A DNA stretch of 64,000 nucleotides from Aegilops tauschii subsp. strangulata (taxonomy: Eukaryota; Streptophyta; Magnoliopsida; Poales; Poaceae): NCBI RefSeq assembly GCF_002575655.3, contig NC_053037.3:50232242-50296241 (forward strand), read 5' to 3'. This document shows positions 33,801 to 44,543 of this stretch, piece after piece. How positions within the stretch are numbered: position 1 is the stretch's first letter; every line of letters starts with the position of its first letter. Made by a program: the position numbers and the translations under genes. Below the pieces are notes generated by a model. The model saw only the letters and a program-made list of their open reading frames with translations. It did not search any database and was not told where the DNA came from.

Positions 33801-34742
33801 TTTCGAGTTGCAAATATTAGCAACAGAACCAGTATCAAATACCCAGGTGCTACTGCGAGCATTAGTAAGGTACACATCAATAACATGTATATCACATATA
33901 CCTTTGTTCACCTTGCCATCCTTCTTATCCGCCAAATACATGGGGCAGTTCCGCTTCCAGTGACCAGTCTGCTTGCAGTAGAAGCACTCAGTCTCAGGCT
34001 TAGGTCCAGACTTGGGTTTCTTCTCCTGAACAACAACTTGCTTGCTGTTCTTCTTGAAGTTCCCCTTCTTCTTCCCTTTGCCCTTTTTCTTGAAACTAGT
34101 GGTCTTATTGACCATCAACACTTGATGCTCCTTTTTGATTTCTACCTCCGCAGCCTTTAGCATTGCGAAGAGCTCAGGAATCGTCTTATCCATCCCTTGC
34201 ATGTTATAGTTCATCACGAAGCTCTTGTAGCTTGGTGGCAGTGATTGAAGAATTCTGTCAATGACGCTATCATCCGGAAGATTAACTCCCAGTTGAATCA
34301 AGTGATTATTATACCCAGACATTTTGAGTATATGCTCACTGACAGAACTATTCTCTTCCATCTTACAGCTGTAGAATTTATTGGAGACTTCATATCTCTC
34401 AATCCGGGCATTTGCTTGAAATATTAACTTCAACTCCTGGAACATCTCATATGCTCCATGACGTTCAAAACGTCGTTGAAGACCCGGTTCTAAGCCGTAA
34501 AGCATGGCACACTGAACTATCGAGTAGTCATCAGCTTTGCTCTGCCAGGCGTTCATAACATCTGGTGTTGCTCCTGCAGCAGGCCTGGCACCCAGCGGTG
34601 CTTCCAGGACGTAATTCTTCTGTGCAGCAATGAGGATAATCCTCAAGTTACGGACCCAGTCTGTGTAATTGCTACCATCCTCTTTCAACTTTGCTTTCTC
34701 AAGGAACGCATTAAAATTCAACGGAACAACAGCACGGGCCAT
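30891..34742 (-). CDS. gag-pol: R7 Copia polyprotein, integrase Glu replaced and C terminus frameshifted
   Basis: ATG at 34742 (MARAVVPLNF); 1283 residues. Order: Gag 1-245; CCHC knuckle CFYCKQTGHWKRNC at 253-266; protease FDTGS at 302-306; GAG-preintegrase HCRLGHIGVKRMKKLH near 441-456; integrase with Asp502, Asp565 and Lys601 where catalytic Glu is expected (GVSKRRN; R4 and R10 have GVxERRN); RT with YVDD at 1002-1005; RNase H near 1135-1275 with CEAEYIA and FCDNTGA. It ends SIRI-stop; sequence downstream on the minus strand (ICKIHTD...VADPLTKPLP) shows that a small indel near 30890 removed the last 50 or so residues. Apart from these two lesions the frame is intact. Confidence 0.94.
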   Translation of the reverse strand: MARAVVPLNFNAFLEKAKLKEDGSNYTDWVRNLRIILIAAQKNYVLEAPLGARPAAGATPDVMNAWQSKADDYSIVQCAMLYGLEPGLQRRFERHGAYEMFQELKLIFQANARIERYEVSNKFYSCKMEENSSVSEHILKMSGYNNHLIQLGVNLPDDSVIDRILQSLPPSYKSFVMNYNMQGMDKTIPELFAMLKAAEVEIKKEHQVLMVNKTTSFKKKGKGKKKGNFKKNSKQVVVQEKKPKSGPKPETECFYCKQTGHWKRNCPMYLADKKDGKVNKGICDIHVIDVYLTNARSSTWVFDTGSVANICNSKQGLRIKRRLAKDEVTMRVGNGSKVDVIAVGTLPLHLPSGLVLDLNNCYLVPALSMNIISGSCLMRDGYSFKSENNGCSIYMSNIFYGHAPLKSGLFLLNLDSSDTHIHNIEAKRCGVNNDSATYLWHCRLGHIGVKRMKKLHTDGLLESLDYESLGTCEPCLMGKMTKTPFSGTMERATDLLEIIHTDVCGPMNIEARGGYRYFLTFTDDLSRYGYIYLMKHKSKTFEKFKQFQSEVENHRNKKIMFLRSDRGGEYLSYEFGLHLKQCGIVSQLTLPGTPQRNGVSKRRNRTLLDMVRSMMSLTDLPLSFWGYALETATFTLNRAPSKSVETTPYELWFGKKPKLSFLKVWGCDAYVKKLQPDKLEPKLEKCVFIGYPKETVGYTFYHRSEGKTFVAKFGIFLEKEFLSKEVSGRKVELDEVTVPAPLLEYSSSQKPVHVTPTPISEEVNDDDHGTSDQVVTEPRRSTRVRSAPEWYGNPVLEVMLLDHDEPTNYEEAMVSPDSAKWLEAMKSEIGSMYENKVWTLVDLPDDRQAIENKWIFKKKTDADGNVTVYKARLVAKGFRQVQGIDYDETFSPVAMLKSVRIMLAIAAFYDYEIWQMDVKTAFLNGFLEEELYMMQPEGFFDPKGANKVCKLQRSIYGLVQASRSWNKRFDSVIKAFGFVQTFGEAYIYKKVSGSSVTFLILYVDDILLIGNDIEFLDSIKGYLNKSFSMKDLGEAAYILGIKIYRDRSRRLIGLSQSTYLDKVLKKFKMDQAKKGFLPMLQGVKLSKTQCPTTAEDREKMKDVPYASAIGSIMYAMLCTRPDVCLAISLAGRYQSNPGVDHWTTVKNILKYLKRTKDMFLVYGGDKELIVNGYVDASFDTDPDDSKSQTGYVFTLNGGAVSWCSSKQSVVAGSTCEAEYIAASEAANEGVWMKEFISDLGVIPSASGPMKIFCDNTGAIALAKESRFHERTKHIKRRLNSIRI

Positions 34743-35967
34743 CTATCTACAATCAACATAGACAAGCAAGATACTATCAGGTACTAAGTTCATGATAAAT
34801 TCAAGTTCAATTAATCATATTACTTAAGAACTCCCACTTAGATAGACATCCCTCTAATCCTCTAAGTGATCACGTGATCCATATCAACTAAACCATGTCC
34901 GATCATCACGTGAGATGGAGTAGTTTCAACGGTGAACATCACTATGTTGATCATATCTACTATATGATTCACGCTCGACCTTTCGGTCTCCGTGTTTCGA
35001 GGCCATATCTGTTATATGCTAGGCTCGTCAAGTTTAACCTGAGTATTCCGCGTGTGCAACTGTTTTGCACCCGTTGTATTTGAACGTAGAGCCTATCACA
35101 CCCGATCATCACGTGGTGTCTCAGCATGAAGAACTTTCGCAACGGTGCATACTCAGGGAGAACACTTATACTTTGATAATTTAGTGAGGGATCATCTTAT
35201 AATGCTACCGTCAATCAAAGCAAGATAAGATGCATAAAAAGATAAACATCACATGCAATCAATATAAGTGATATGATATGACCATCATCATCTTGTGCTT
35301 GTGATCTCCATCTCCGAAGCACCGTCATGATCACCATCGTCACCGGCGCGACACCTTGATCTCCATCATAGCATCGTTGTCGTCTCGCCAATCTTATGCT
35401 TCTACGACTATCGCTACCGCTTAGTGATAAAGTAAAGCATTACAGGGCGATTGCATTGCATACAATAAAGCGACAACCATATGGCTCCTGCCAGTTGCCG
35501 ATAACTCAGTTACAAAACATGATCATCTCATACAATAAAATCTAGCATCATGTCTTGACCATATCACATCACAACATGCCCTGCAAAAACAAGTTAGACG
35601 TCCTCTACTTTGTTGTTGCAAGTTTTACGTGGCTGCTACGGGCTTAGCAAGAACCGTTCTTACCTACGCATCAAAACCACAACGATAGTTTGTCAAGTTG
35701 GTGCTGTTTTAACCTTCGCAAGGACCGGGCGTAGCCACACTCGGTTCAACTAAAGTGAGAGAGACAGACACCCGCCGGTCACCTTTAAGCAACGAGTGCT
35801 CGTAACGGTGAAACCAGTCTCGCGTAAGCGTACGCGTAATGTCGGTCCGGGCCGCTTCATCTCACAATACCGCTGAACCAAAGTATGACATGCTGGTAAG
35901 CAGTATGACTTATATCGCCCACAACTCACTTGTGTTCTACTCGTGCATATGACATCTACGCATAAAA
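34743..35967 (-). other. R7 untranslated leader
   Basis: 1.2 kb between the PBS and the ATG, matching in place and sequence style the leaders of R4 (62434-63648) and R10 (52826-54104). It contains CATCACGTG-type motifs and a 'cacgtggtg' block. This region holds the packaging signals in BARE-1; no gene seen. Confidence 0.75.
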
Positions 35968-35983
35968 CCAGGCTCGGATGCCA
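35968..35983 (-). other. R7 primer-binding site, variant
   Basis: Minus strand TGGCATCCGAGCCTGG, one base from the LTR. The usual Copia site for initiator tRNA-Met is TGGTATCAGAGCC, as in R10; here T4 is C and A8 is C. R4 shares both changes. Confidence 0.8.
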
Positions 35984-35984
35984 C

Positions 35985-37718
35985 TGTTGGGAACGCAGTA
36001 ATTTCAAAAAAATTCCTACGCACATGCAAGATCATGGTGATGCATAGCAACAAGAGGGGAGAGTGTTTTCCACGTACCCTCGTAGACCGAAAGCGGAAGC
36101 GTTAACACAACGCAGTTGATGTAGTCGTACGTCTTCACGATCCGACCGATCAAGTACCGAACGTACGGCACCTCCGAGTTTAGCACACGTTCAGCTTGAT
36201 GACGTCCCTCGAACTCCGATCCACCCGAGGGTTGAGGGAGAGTTTTGTCAGCACGACGGCGTGGTGACGATGATGATGTTCTACCGACGCAGGGCTTCGC
36301 CTAAGCACCGCTACGGTATTATCAAGGTGTAATATGGTGGAGGGGGGCACCCCACACGGCTAAGAGATCAATGATCAATTGTTGTGTCTATGGGGTGCCC
36401 CCTGCCCCCGTATATAAAGGATCAAAGGGGGGAGGTGCGGCCAGCCTTGGGGCGCGCCAGGAGGAGTCCTACTCCCACCGGGAGTAGGACTCCCCCCTTT
36501 TCCTAGTTGGATTAGGACTTGGGAGGGGGGGAAGAGGAGAGGGAAAAGAAGGAAGGGGGGCGCCGCCCCCTTCTCCTTGTCCTATTCGGACTAGGGGGGA
36601 GGGGCGCGCGGCCCAGCCCTAGCCGCCTCTCCTCTCTTCCACCTAGGCCCACTAAGGCCCATTATGTTGCCGGGGGGTTCCGGTAACCTCCCGGTACTCC
36701 GGTAAAATCCCGATTTCACCCGGAACACTTCCGATATCCAAACATAGGCTTCCAATATATCAATCTTTATGTCTCGACCATTTCGAGACTCCTCGACATG
36801 TCCATGATCACATCCGGGACTCCGAACAACCTTCGGTACATCAAAACATATAAACTCATAATATAACTGTCATCGAAACGTTAAGCGTGCGGACCCTACG
36901 GGTTCGAGAACTATGTAGACATGACTGAGACACGTCTCCGGTCAATAACCAATAGCGGAACCTGGATGCTCATATTGGCTCCCACATATTCTACGAAGAT
37001 CTTTATCGGTCAGACCGCATAACAACATACGTTGTTCCCTTTGTCATCGGTATGTTACTTGCCCGAGATTCGATCATCGGTATCTCAATACCTAGTTCAA
37101 TCTCGTTACCGGCAAGTCTCTTTACTCGTTCTGTAATACATCATCTCGCAACAAACTCATTAGTTGCAATGCTTGCAAGGCTTAAGTGATCTGCATTATC
37201 GAGAGGGCCCAGAGATACCTCTCCGACAATCGGAGTGACAAATCCTAATCTCGAAATACGCCAACCCAACAAGTACCTTCGGAGACACCTGTAGAACACC
37301 TTTATAATCACCCAGTTACGTTGTGATGTTTGGTAGCACACAAAGTGTTCCTCCGGTATTCGGGAATTGCATAATCTCATAGTCATAGGAACATGTATAA
37401 GTCATGAAGAAAGCAATAGCAACATACTAAACGATCGAGTGCTAAGCTAACGAAATGGGTCAAGTCAATCACATCATTCTCCTAATGATGTGATCCCGTT
37501 AATCAAATGACAAATCATGTCAATGGCTAGGAAACATAACCATCTTTAATCAACGAGCTAGTCAAGTAGAGGCATACTAGTGACACTCTGTTTGTCTATG
37601 TATTCACACAAGTTTATGTTTCCAGTTAATACAATTCTAGCATGAATAATAAACATTTATCATGATATAAGGAAATAAATAATAACTTTATTATTGCCTC
37701 TAGGGCATATTTCCTTCA
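35985..37718 (-). repeat. R7 5' LTR
   Basis: 1734 bases. A TATA-like TATATA lies near 36411 on the minus strand. Confidence 0.93.
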
Positions 37719-39765
37719 GTAGGACCCGACTGTCAGTCTCTCTGGTTGCTGGCTTCTCCGCCGACTGCTGGGGCCCGCTGCCTGGTGGGCCCTGCCGACT
37801 GGTCCGGTACGGGGCCGACAGCCGCCTCCGCCGCTCACGGGTCCTGTCGGCTGCTGATCACTGTAGCCGTGATGTTAACGACGCAGGCTTGGTCAGGGGA
37901 GCGTGGCTACAGCCCCGCCGCCTGGCGGGCGATTACTGTAGCCACTCTGTGTCTCGTCTGGTTAATGGCGTGTGGGGCCCGAGGAAGGGGCTGGCCGACT
38001 GCTGGAGGCCGACCTCTCTCAGATCCGACTGGTGGGGCTCTAGCCGTCTTCCGGGCTCTCGCTGATCGGTGGGGCCCGTCGTCGCCTGGCCGTACCGATA
38101 GGCCGTCGTGGGAGCAGGGCCCCGCCTACTTGTGCTGACGTCAGGGGTGGAGTGGCAACAGTGCCGCGCCGGGCGGAGATCTCCGCTGGTACAATGCACT
38201 GTGGCCACGTCCGTCCCTGGATTGGGGGGGGGGGGATGGGCTACGCTGTAGCCACTCCCTGTCTTGTCTTTCTTTATGAGGGCGCAGGCTTCGTTGGCGC
38301 CACGGGCCGACTGCTAGGGGCCGGCTTCTCTAGAAGCCGCCCACTAGGAGTCGGCTTGCCTTGATGCCGGCTTCTGGGACTTGGCCGCCTTCGGGCAGCC
38401 GGCTATTCCTCCAGCCGGCCACCAGAAGGCGGCACCTCATCTTGAGGCCTTGAGGGGCGCAGCCAGCCCCGATGTCTTGAAAGGCTCTGGTCTCAGGTTA
38501 GCCTACCCGTGGCCCATTACTCCGACAGTACCAAAATCTTGTTCAAGTTGGTTAAACAGAAAGAGAGTTTTGAGATGAAGATCTAGGCGCTTGAATCGCC
38601 TGATTCCGATAAACGAGCGCAAAGATAAACTAAAACGAAAATCGGATCAGAAATCGCGATCGAAAATAATCGCGGAAAACCCGAGAAATAGAAAAACGGA
38701 TGAACAGGCTAACGAACGAACCTTCGCTGTCTGTGACTAACGGGCGAAAAGCGTTCGTTAAAACGAACGAACGGACGAACGTCCGCAAAATGAACTAAAC
38801 CGAAAAAACTAACGAACCGATCTAAAAAAACGTAACTAGGTTTTTTTTAAAACACCGACGGTTTTTACCTAAACCGAAAAAAAAACCGAACGGCGGGATT
38901 TGCGAATTCCAACGTGGCTCCGGCGGCTTCCGGCGAGCGGGGTGGCAGTGCGGGCGACGGTGGGGTGGCGCGGGTGGTGCGGCGGCGAGGCGGGCGACAG
39001 GCGGCGGCGCTGCGGCGGCGGGCGGCGGCTCGGCTCCTGCTGCTGCTGCTTGCGGCGGCGGGGTGGCGATTTGGGGCGCGGGGCGGCGGCTTCTTAAGGG
39101 AAGGGGCGGCGGTGGCTTGCGGGAGGGGGCGGGAGGAGTCCCGGGCGGCGACGGCGGCGGAGGCGGTGGCGCGGCGCGGGCCGGCCTGGCTCGGCTGGGC
39201 CTTGGCCCAGTCGGGCGCGGAAGTTTTCTTTTAAACATATTCCGCCGAAATAAAATCCTAGAAAAATAAATAAAATTCTAAAAATACCAAAAGAAATTTT
39301 CACCGTCTAAATAAAATATTTAGAACAGGGTGAACATTTTCTTGGCCTAAAATGCAATTTTGAAAGATGCACTTTTTTTCTAATTCAAATAAAATTCCAA
39401 TAAAACCCCAAAAAAATATTAAACTGATTTTAATATTTTTCCTCCAATATTTCATTTATTTTGGAGAAGTCATATTATCTCTTCTCTTATATTTCTTTCT
39501 TATATGAAATATTTTGGAGAGAAAAATAAATAAACCGAAGTGATCCTTGTTTCGATATTTGATAAAAGTCAAATATGAAAAACGTGAAATTCCCCAACTC
39601 TCTCCGAGGGTCCTTGAGTTTCTTAGAATTTCGAGGATCGCGAAACGAAATGCAACAAAATATGATATGCATGAATGACCTATGTATAACATTCCAAATT
39701 GAAAATTTGGGATGTTACACATATTTCCTTCAGTCTCACACTTGCACTAGAGTCAATAATCTAGA

Positions 39766-42700
39766 TTACATAGTAATGATTCTAACACCCATGGAGTCTT
39801 GGTGCTGATCATGTTTTGCTCGTGAGAGAGACTTAGTCAACGGGTCTGCAACATTCAGATCTGTATGTATCTTGCAAATCTCTCCCTCCTTGACTTGATC
39901 GCAGATGGAATTGAAGCGTCTCTTGATGTGTTTGGTTTTCTTGTGAAATCTGGATTCCTTTGCCAAGGCAATTGCACCAGTATTGTCACAAAAGATTTTC
40001 ATTGGACCCGATGCACTAGTTATGACACCTAGATCGGATATGAACTCCTTCATCCAGACTCCTTCATTCGCTGCTTCCGAAGCAGCAATGTACTCTGCTT
40101 CACACGTAGATCCCGCCACGACGCTTTGTTTAGAACTTCTCCAACTGACAGCTCCACCGTTCAATATAAATACGTATCCGGTTTGCGATTTAGAATCGTC
40201 CGGATCAGTGTCAAAGCTTGCATCAACGTAACCATTAACGATGAGCTCTTTGTCACCTCCATAAACGAGAAACATATCCTTAGTCCTTTTCAGGTATTTC
40301 AGGATGTTCTTGACCGATGTCCAGTGATCCACTCCTAGATTACTTTGGTACCTCCCTGCTAAACTTATAGCGAGGCACACATCTGGTCTAGTACACAATA
40401 TTGCATACATGATAGAACCTATGGCCGAGGCATAGGAAATGACTTTCATTTTCTCTCTATCTTCTGCAGTGGTCGGGCATTGAGTCTGACTCAACTTCAC
40501 ACCTTGTAACACAGACAAGAACCCTTTCTTTGACTGATCCATTTTGAACTTCTTCAAAACTTTATCAAGGTATGTGCTTTGTGAAAGTCCAATTAAGCGT
40601 CTTGATCTATCTCTATAGATCTTGATGCCCAAGATATAAGGAGCTTCACCGAGGTCTTTCATTGAAAAATTCTTATTCAAATATCCTTTTATGCTATCCA
40701 GAAATTTTGTATTATTTCCAATCAACAATATGTCATCCACATATAATATTAGAAATGCTACACAGCTCCCACTCACTTTCTTGTAAAATACAGGCTTCTC
40801 CAAAAGTCTGTATAAAACCATATGCTTTGATCACACTATCAAAGCGTATATTCCAGCTCCGAGAGGCTCGCACCAGTCCATAAATGGATCGCTGGAGCTT
40901 GCACACTTTGTTAGCACCTTTTGGATCGACAAAACCTTCTGGTTGCATCATATACAACTCTTCTTTAAGATATCCATTAAGGAATGTAGTTTTGACATCC
41001 ATTTTGCCAAATTTCATAATCATAAAATGCGGCAATTGCTAACATGATTCGGACAGACTTAAGCATCGCTACGGGTGAGAAGTCTCATCGTAGTCAACTC
41101 CTTGAACTTGTCGAAAACCTTTCGCAACTAGTCGAGCTTTGTACATAGTAACATTACCGTCAGCGTCAGTCTTCTTCTTGAAAATCCATTTATTCTCCAT
41201 GGCTTGCCGATCATTGGGCAAGTCAACCAAAGTCCATACTTTGTTCTCATACATGGATCCCATCTCGAATTTCATGGCCTCAAGCCATTTTGCGGAATCT
41301 GGGCTCATCATCGCTTCCTCATAGTTCGTAGGTTCGTCATGGTCAAGTAACATGACCTCCAGAATAGGATTACCGTACCACTCTGGTGCGGATCGTACTC
41401 TGGTTGACCTACGAGGTTCGGTAGTAACTTGATCTGAAGTTTCATGATCATCATCATTAGCTTCCTCACTAGTTGGTGTAGTAATCATTGGAACTGATTT
41501 CTGTGATGGACTACCTTCCAATTCGGGAGAAGGTAAAATTACCTCATCAAGTTCTACTTTCCTCCCACTCATTTCTTTCGAGAGAAACTCCTTCTCTAGA
41601 AAGGATCCATTCTTAGCAACGAATATCTTGCCTTCGGATCTGTGATAAAAGGTGTACCCAACAGTCTCCTTTGGGTATCCTATGAAGACACATTTCTCCG
41701 ATTTGGGTTCGAGCTTATCAGGTTGAAGTTTTTTCACATAAGCATCGCATCCCCAAATTTTAAGAAACGGCAGCTTAGGTTTCTTGCTAAACCACAGTTC
41801 ATATGGTGTCGTCTCAACGGATTTAGATGGTGCCCTATTTAACGTGAATGCAGCCGTCTCTAAAGCATAACCCCAAAACGATAGCAGTAAATCGGTAAGA
41901 GACATCATAGATCGCACCATATCTAATAAAGTACGGTTACGACGTTCGGTCACACCATTGTGCTGTGGTGTTCCAGGTGGCGTGAGTTGCGAGACTATTC
42001 CACATTGTTTCAAATGAAGACCAAACTCATAACTCAAATATTCACCTCGACGATCAGATCGTAGAAACTTTATTTTCTTGTTACGATGATTTTCCACTTC
42101 ACTCTGAAATTCTTTGAACTTTTCAAATGTTTTAGACTTATGTTTAATTAAGTAGATATACCCATATCTGCTCAAATCATCTGTGAAGGTTAGAAAATAA
42201 CGATACCCGTCACGAGCCTCAACACTCATCGGTCTGCATACATCAGTATGTATTATTTCCAATAAGTCAGTTGCTCGCTCCATCGTTCCGAAGAACGGAG
42301 TCTTAGTCATCTTGCCCATGAGGCATGGTTCGCTTGCATCAAGTGATTCATAATCAAGTGATTCCAAAAGCCCATCAGCATGGAGTTTCTTCATGCGCTT
42401 TACACCAATATGACCCTAAACGGTAGTGCCACAAATATGTTGCACTATCATTATTAACTTTGCATCTTTTGTCTTCAATATTATGAATATGTGTATCACT
42501 ACAATCGAGATTCAACAAAAATAGACCACTCATCAAGGGTGCATGACCATAAAAGATATTACTCATATAAATAGAACAACCATTATTCTTTGATTTAAAT
42601 GAATAACCGTCTCGTATCAAACAAGATCCAGATATAATGTTCATGCTCAACGCTGGCACCAAATAACAATTATTTAGGTCTAAAACTAATCCCGACGGCA

Positions 42701-43213
42701 GATGTAGAGGTAGCGTGCCGATGGCGATCACATCGACTTTGGAACCATTTCCCACGCGCATCATCGCCTCGTAATTAGCCAATCTTCGCTTAATCTGTAG
42801 CCCCTGTTTTGAGTTGCAAATATGAGCAACAGAACCAGTATCAAATACCCAGGCGCTACTATGAGCATTAGTAAGGTACACATCAATAACATGTATATCA
42901 AATATACATTTCACTTTGCCATTCTTCTTATCCGCCAAATACTTGGGGCAATTCCGCTTCCAGTGACCAGTCCCTTTGTAGTAGAAGCACTCAGTTTCAG
43001 GCTTAGGTCCAGACTTGGGTTTCTTCCCTTGAGCGACAACTAGCTTGCTGTTCTTCTTGAAGTTCCCATTCTTCCCTTTGCCCTTTTTCTTGAAACTAGT
43101 GGTCTTGTTAACCATCAACACTTGATGCTCCTTCTTGATTTCTACCTCCATAGCCTTTAGCATAGTGAAGAGCTCAGGAATTGTCTTTTCCATCCCTTGC
43201 ATATTATAGTTCA
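39766..43213 (-). pseudogene. gag-pol: R4 polyprotein, main part, many frameshifts
   Basis: Continues from Gag (NYNMQGMEKTIPELF, near 43205) to the stop at 39766 (MGVRIITM). The knuckle reads CFYYKGTGHWKRNC, so its second Cys is Tyr. Protease FDTGS is intact. Frameshifts: an extra C near 42415 (ACCCTAAACGG), a missing base near 41082, an extra base near 41003, and a change near 40789. Integrase between keeps Glu (GVTERRN). RT has YVDD (LYVDDILLIGN) and RNase H has CEAEYIA. The C terminus is complete, unlike R7. Not functional. Confidence 0.88.
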
Positions 43214-44025
43214 TAGGGATGGGCATAAAAACCGAGATCCGAAAAACCGACCCGAAGTATCAGGACCGAGACCGAAATGACCTGAACCGAATAAATCGGT
43301 TGCTTTCTTGGTGCCCAGATTTAGAAAACTGATTCTAGTTCGGCTACTTCGGTCGTCATCGATGGCTAACCAAATACACCGAGGAACCGAGGGCATTCCT
43401 ACAATGGCCCAAAAAATAGCCCAGCCCATTACGTGAAGTCACCACTTGCCTTCTCTCTATCATCATCGCTACAGCCCCAGCCCAAGTACCTCCACTCGAT
43501 TCCCCATCCAATCGGTAACCCTAGTTTGCGAGCCTACGAGGCTGCGACCCTTCCTGCTTAGCCGCCACCCCTCCAACCCTCCGTACCCCACCCCCTCCTC
43601 TCCACCGCAGTAGCCGGCAACGATGTCCGGCAGCTTGCGCGGCGCGCAGGCGCAGCAGTGTTTCTTGGGCTAGCACAATCTCCTCCTCCCCCTACTTCCC
43701 CAACGCCCTCACTTCCTCTTCTACTTACATTGGCGGCCGGCGAGTGTGAGATAAAATCCAGCTGCACCTACTCTTCCTTTCTTTAATATAATCTTGTGTG
43801 TTCGTCGATCCTTTTTGCCATGGAATGCTCGCGATTGCCAATTTTTCTGTCTAGATTCAATTCTGTTTGGTTTATTCGGTCAAACCGACACCGAACCGAA
43901 ATTCCTGATGGACCGAATCGCTGGTTCTTCGTTTTGAAGATAACCGATCGGTGACCAATCTCAGAAAACCATTTTTTTTAAACCGATGAACCGAACCGAA
44001 CAGCTCGGTTAAACCGAATGCCCAC

Positions 44026-44496
44026 TGAGGGAGTCCTGGATTAGGGGGTCCTCGGACAGCCGGACTATATACTTCATCCAGACTATTGGACTATGAAGAT
44101 ACAAGACTCAAGACTTCGTCCCGTGTCCGGATGGGATTGTCCTTGGCGTGGAAGGCAAGCTTGGCAATATGAATATGTAGATCTCCTCCCTTGTAACCGA
44201 CTCTTTGTAACCCTAGCCCCCTCCGGTGTCTATATAAACCGGAGGGTTTTAGTCCGTAGGACAACAACAATCATACCATAGGCTAGCTTCTAGGGTTTAG
44301 CCTCTACGATCTCGTGGTAGATCAACTCTTGTAATACTCATATCATCAAGATCAATCAAGCAGGAAGTAGGGTATTACCTCCATCGAGAGGGCCCGAACC
44401 TGGGTAAACATCGTGTCGCCCGCCTCCTGTTACCATCCGCCTTAGACGCACAGTTCGGGACCCCCTACCCGAGATCCGCCGGTTTTGACACCGACA
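44026..44496 (+). repeat. R9 5' LTR
   Basis: 471 bases with a TATA box TATATAAA at 44231-44238 set inside a short palindrome (CCTCCGG...CCGGAGG). Confidence 0.93.
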
Positions 44497-44497
44497 T

Positions 44498-44515
44498 TGG
44501 TGCTTTCATTGAGAG
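44498..44515 (+). other. R9 primer-binding site
   Basis: TGGTGCTTTCATTGAGAG, one base after the LTR. From memory it is complementary to the 3' end of a plant tRNA-Thr; the assignment should be checked against tRNA sequences. Confidence 0.65.
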
Positions 44516-44543
44516 TTCCACTGTGCCGTCACCATAAGGCTTG

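Larger units (their letters stand above)
28988..37718 (-). mobile_element. R7: Copia element, BARE-1/WIS/Angela type, nearly complete
   Basis: Both LTRs present (28988-30723 and 35985-37718), flanked by a perfect GTAGG duplication (28983-28987 and 37719-37723). The interior carries one polyprotein frame, a long leader and a PBS. LTRs on the minus strand run TGAAGGAAATATGCCC...CCCAACA, typical of this Triticeae group. The two LTRs differ at several places in the first 250 bases (for example ACGTAGT/ACGCAGT), so the insertion is not very recent. Confidence 0.95.
21491..38527 (-). mobile_element. R6: Gypsy element related to R1, integrase deleted
   Basis: LTRs 21491-22655 and 28611-38527 (interrupted by R7) have TGTCGG...CCGACA ends. 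Flanks are GTACT (21486-21490) and GTACC (38528-38532), a 5-bp duplication with one difference. The order on the minus strand is 5' LTR, PBS, gag-pro, TAG, RT, two RNase H regions; then pol stops abruptly near 23190 and a segment next to the 3' LTR follows. Integrase and the body of the antisense gene are missing. It cannot move alone. Confidence 0.92.
28611..38527 (-). repeat. R6 5' LTR, split by R7
   Basis: Pieces 28611-28987 and 37724-38527. They join within GTGTAGG / ACCCG, matching the intact copy at 21853-21870. Total about 1181 bases. Confidence 0.9.
19920..39719 (-). mobile_element. R5: probable solo LTR, interrupted by R6
   Basis: Starts TGTAGCGACCCG at 19920 and ends GATGTTACA at 39719, flanked by a perfect 5-bp duplication CATAT (19915-19919 and 39720-39724). 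Without R6 it is 21490 minus 19919 plus 38528 to 39719, about 2.76 kb. No gag or pol motif and no internal LTR pair are visible, so a solo LTR left by recombination fits best. Orientation is inferred from the minus-strand start TGTAACATCCC. A GC-rich, CGG-rich block lies at 38930-39200. Confidence 0.75.
18690..39732 (-). repeat. R4 3' LTR, in two pieces
   Basis: Piece one is 18690-19919, aligned to about 29465-30711 of the R7 LTR; piece two is TTCCTTCA at 39725-39732. R5 separates them. The first roughly 480 bases of the LTR are beyond the R3 insertion, off-window. The segment 39733-39765 then holds the polypurine tract region and the end of pol. Confidence 0.85.

Noticed and set aside
38822..39238. 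GC-rich frames on both strands in R5
   Set aside because: CGG-rich sequence gives long frames on both strands by composition; both are low-complexity.
43214..43429. Possible transposase frame in T8
   Set aside because: Only about 70 codons, with no hAT dimerisation motif; composition is driven by the ACCGA repeats.
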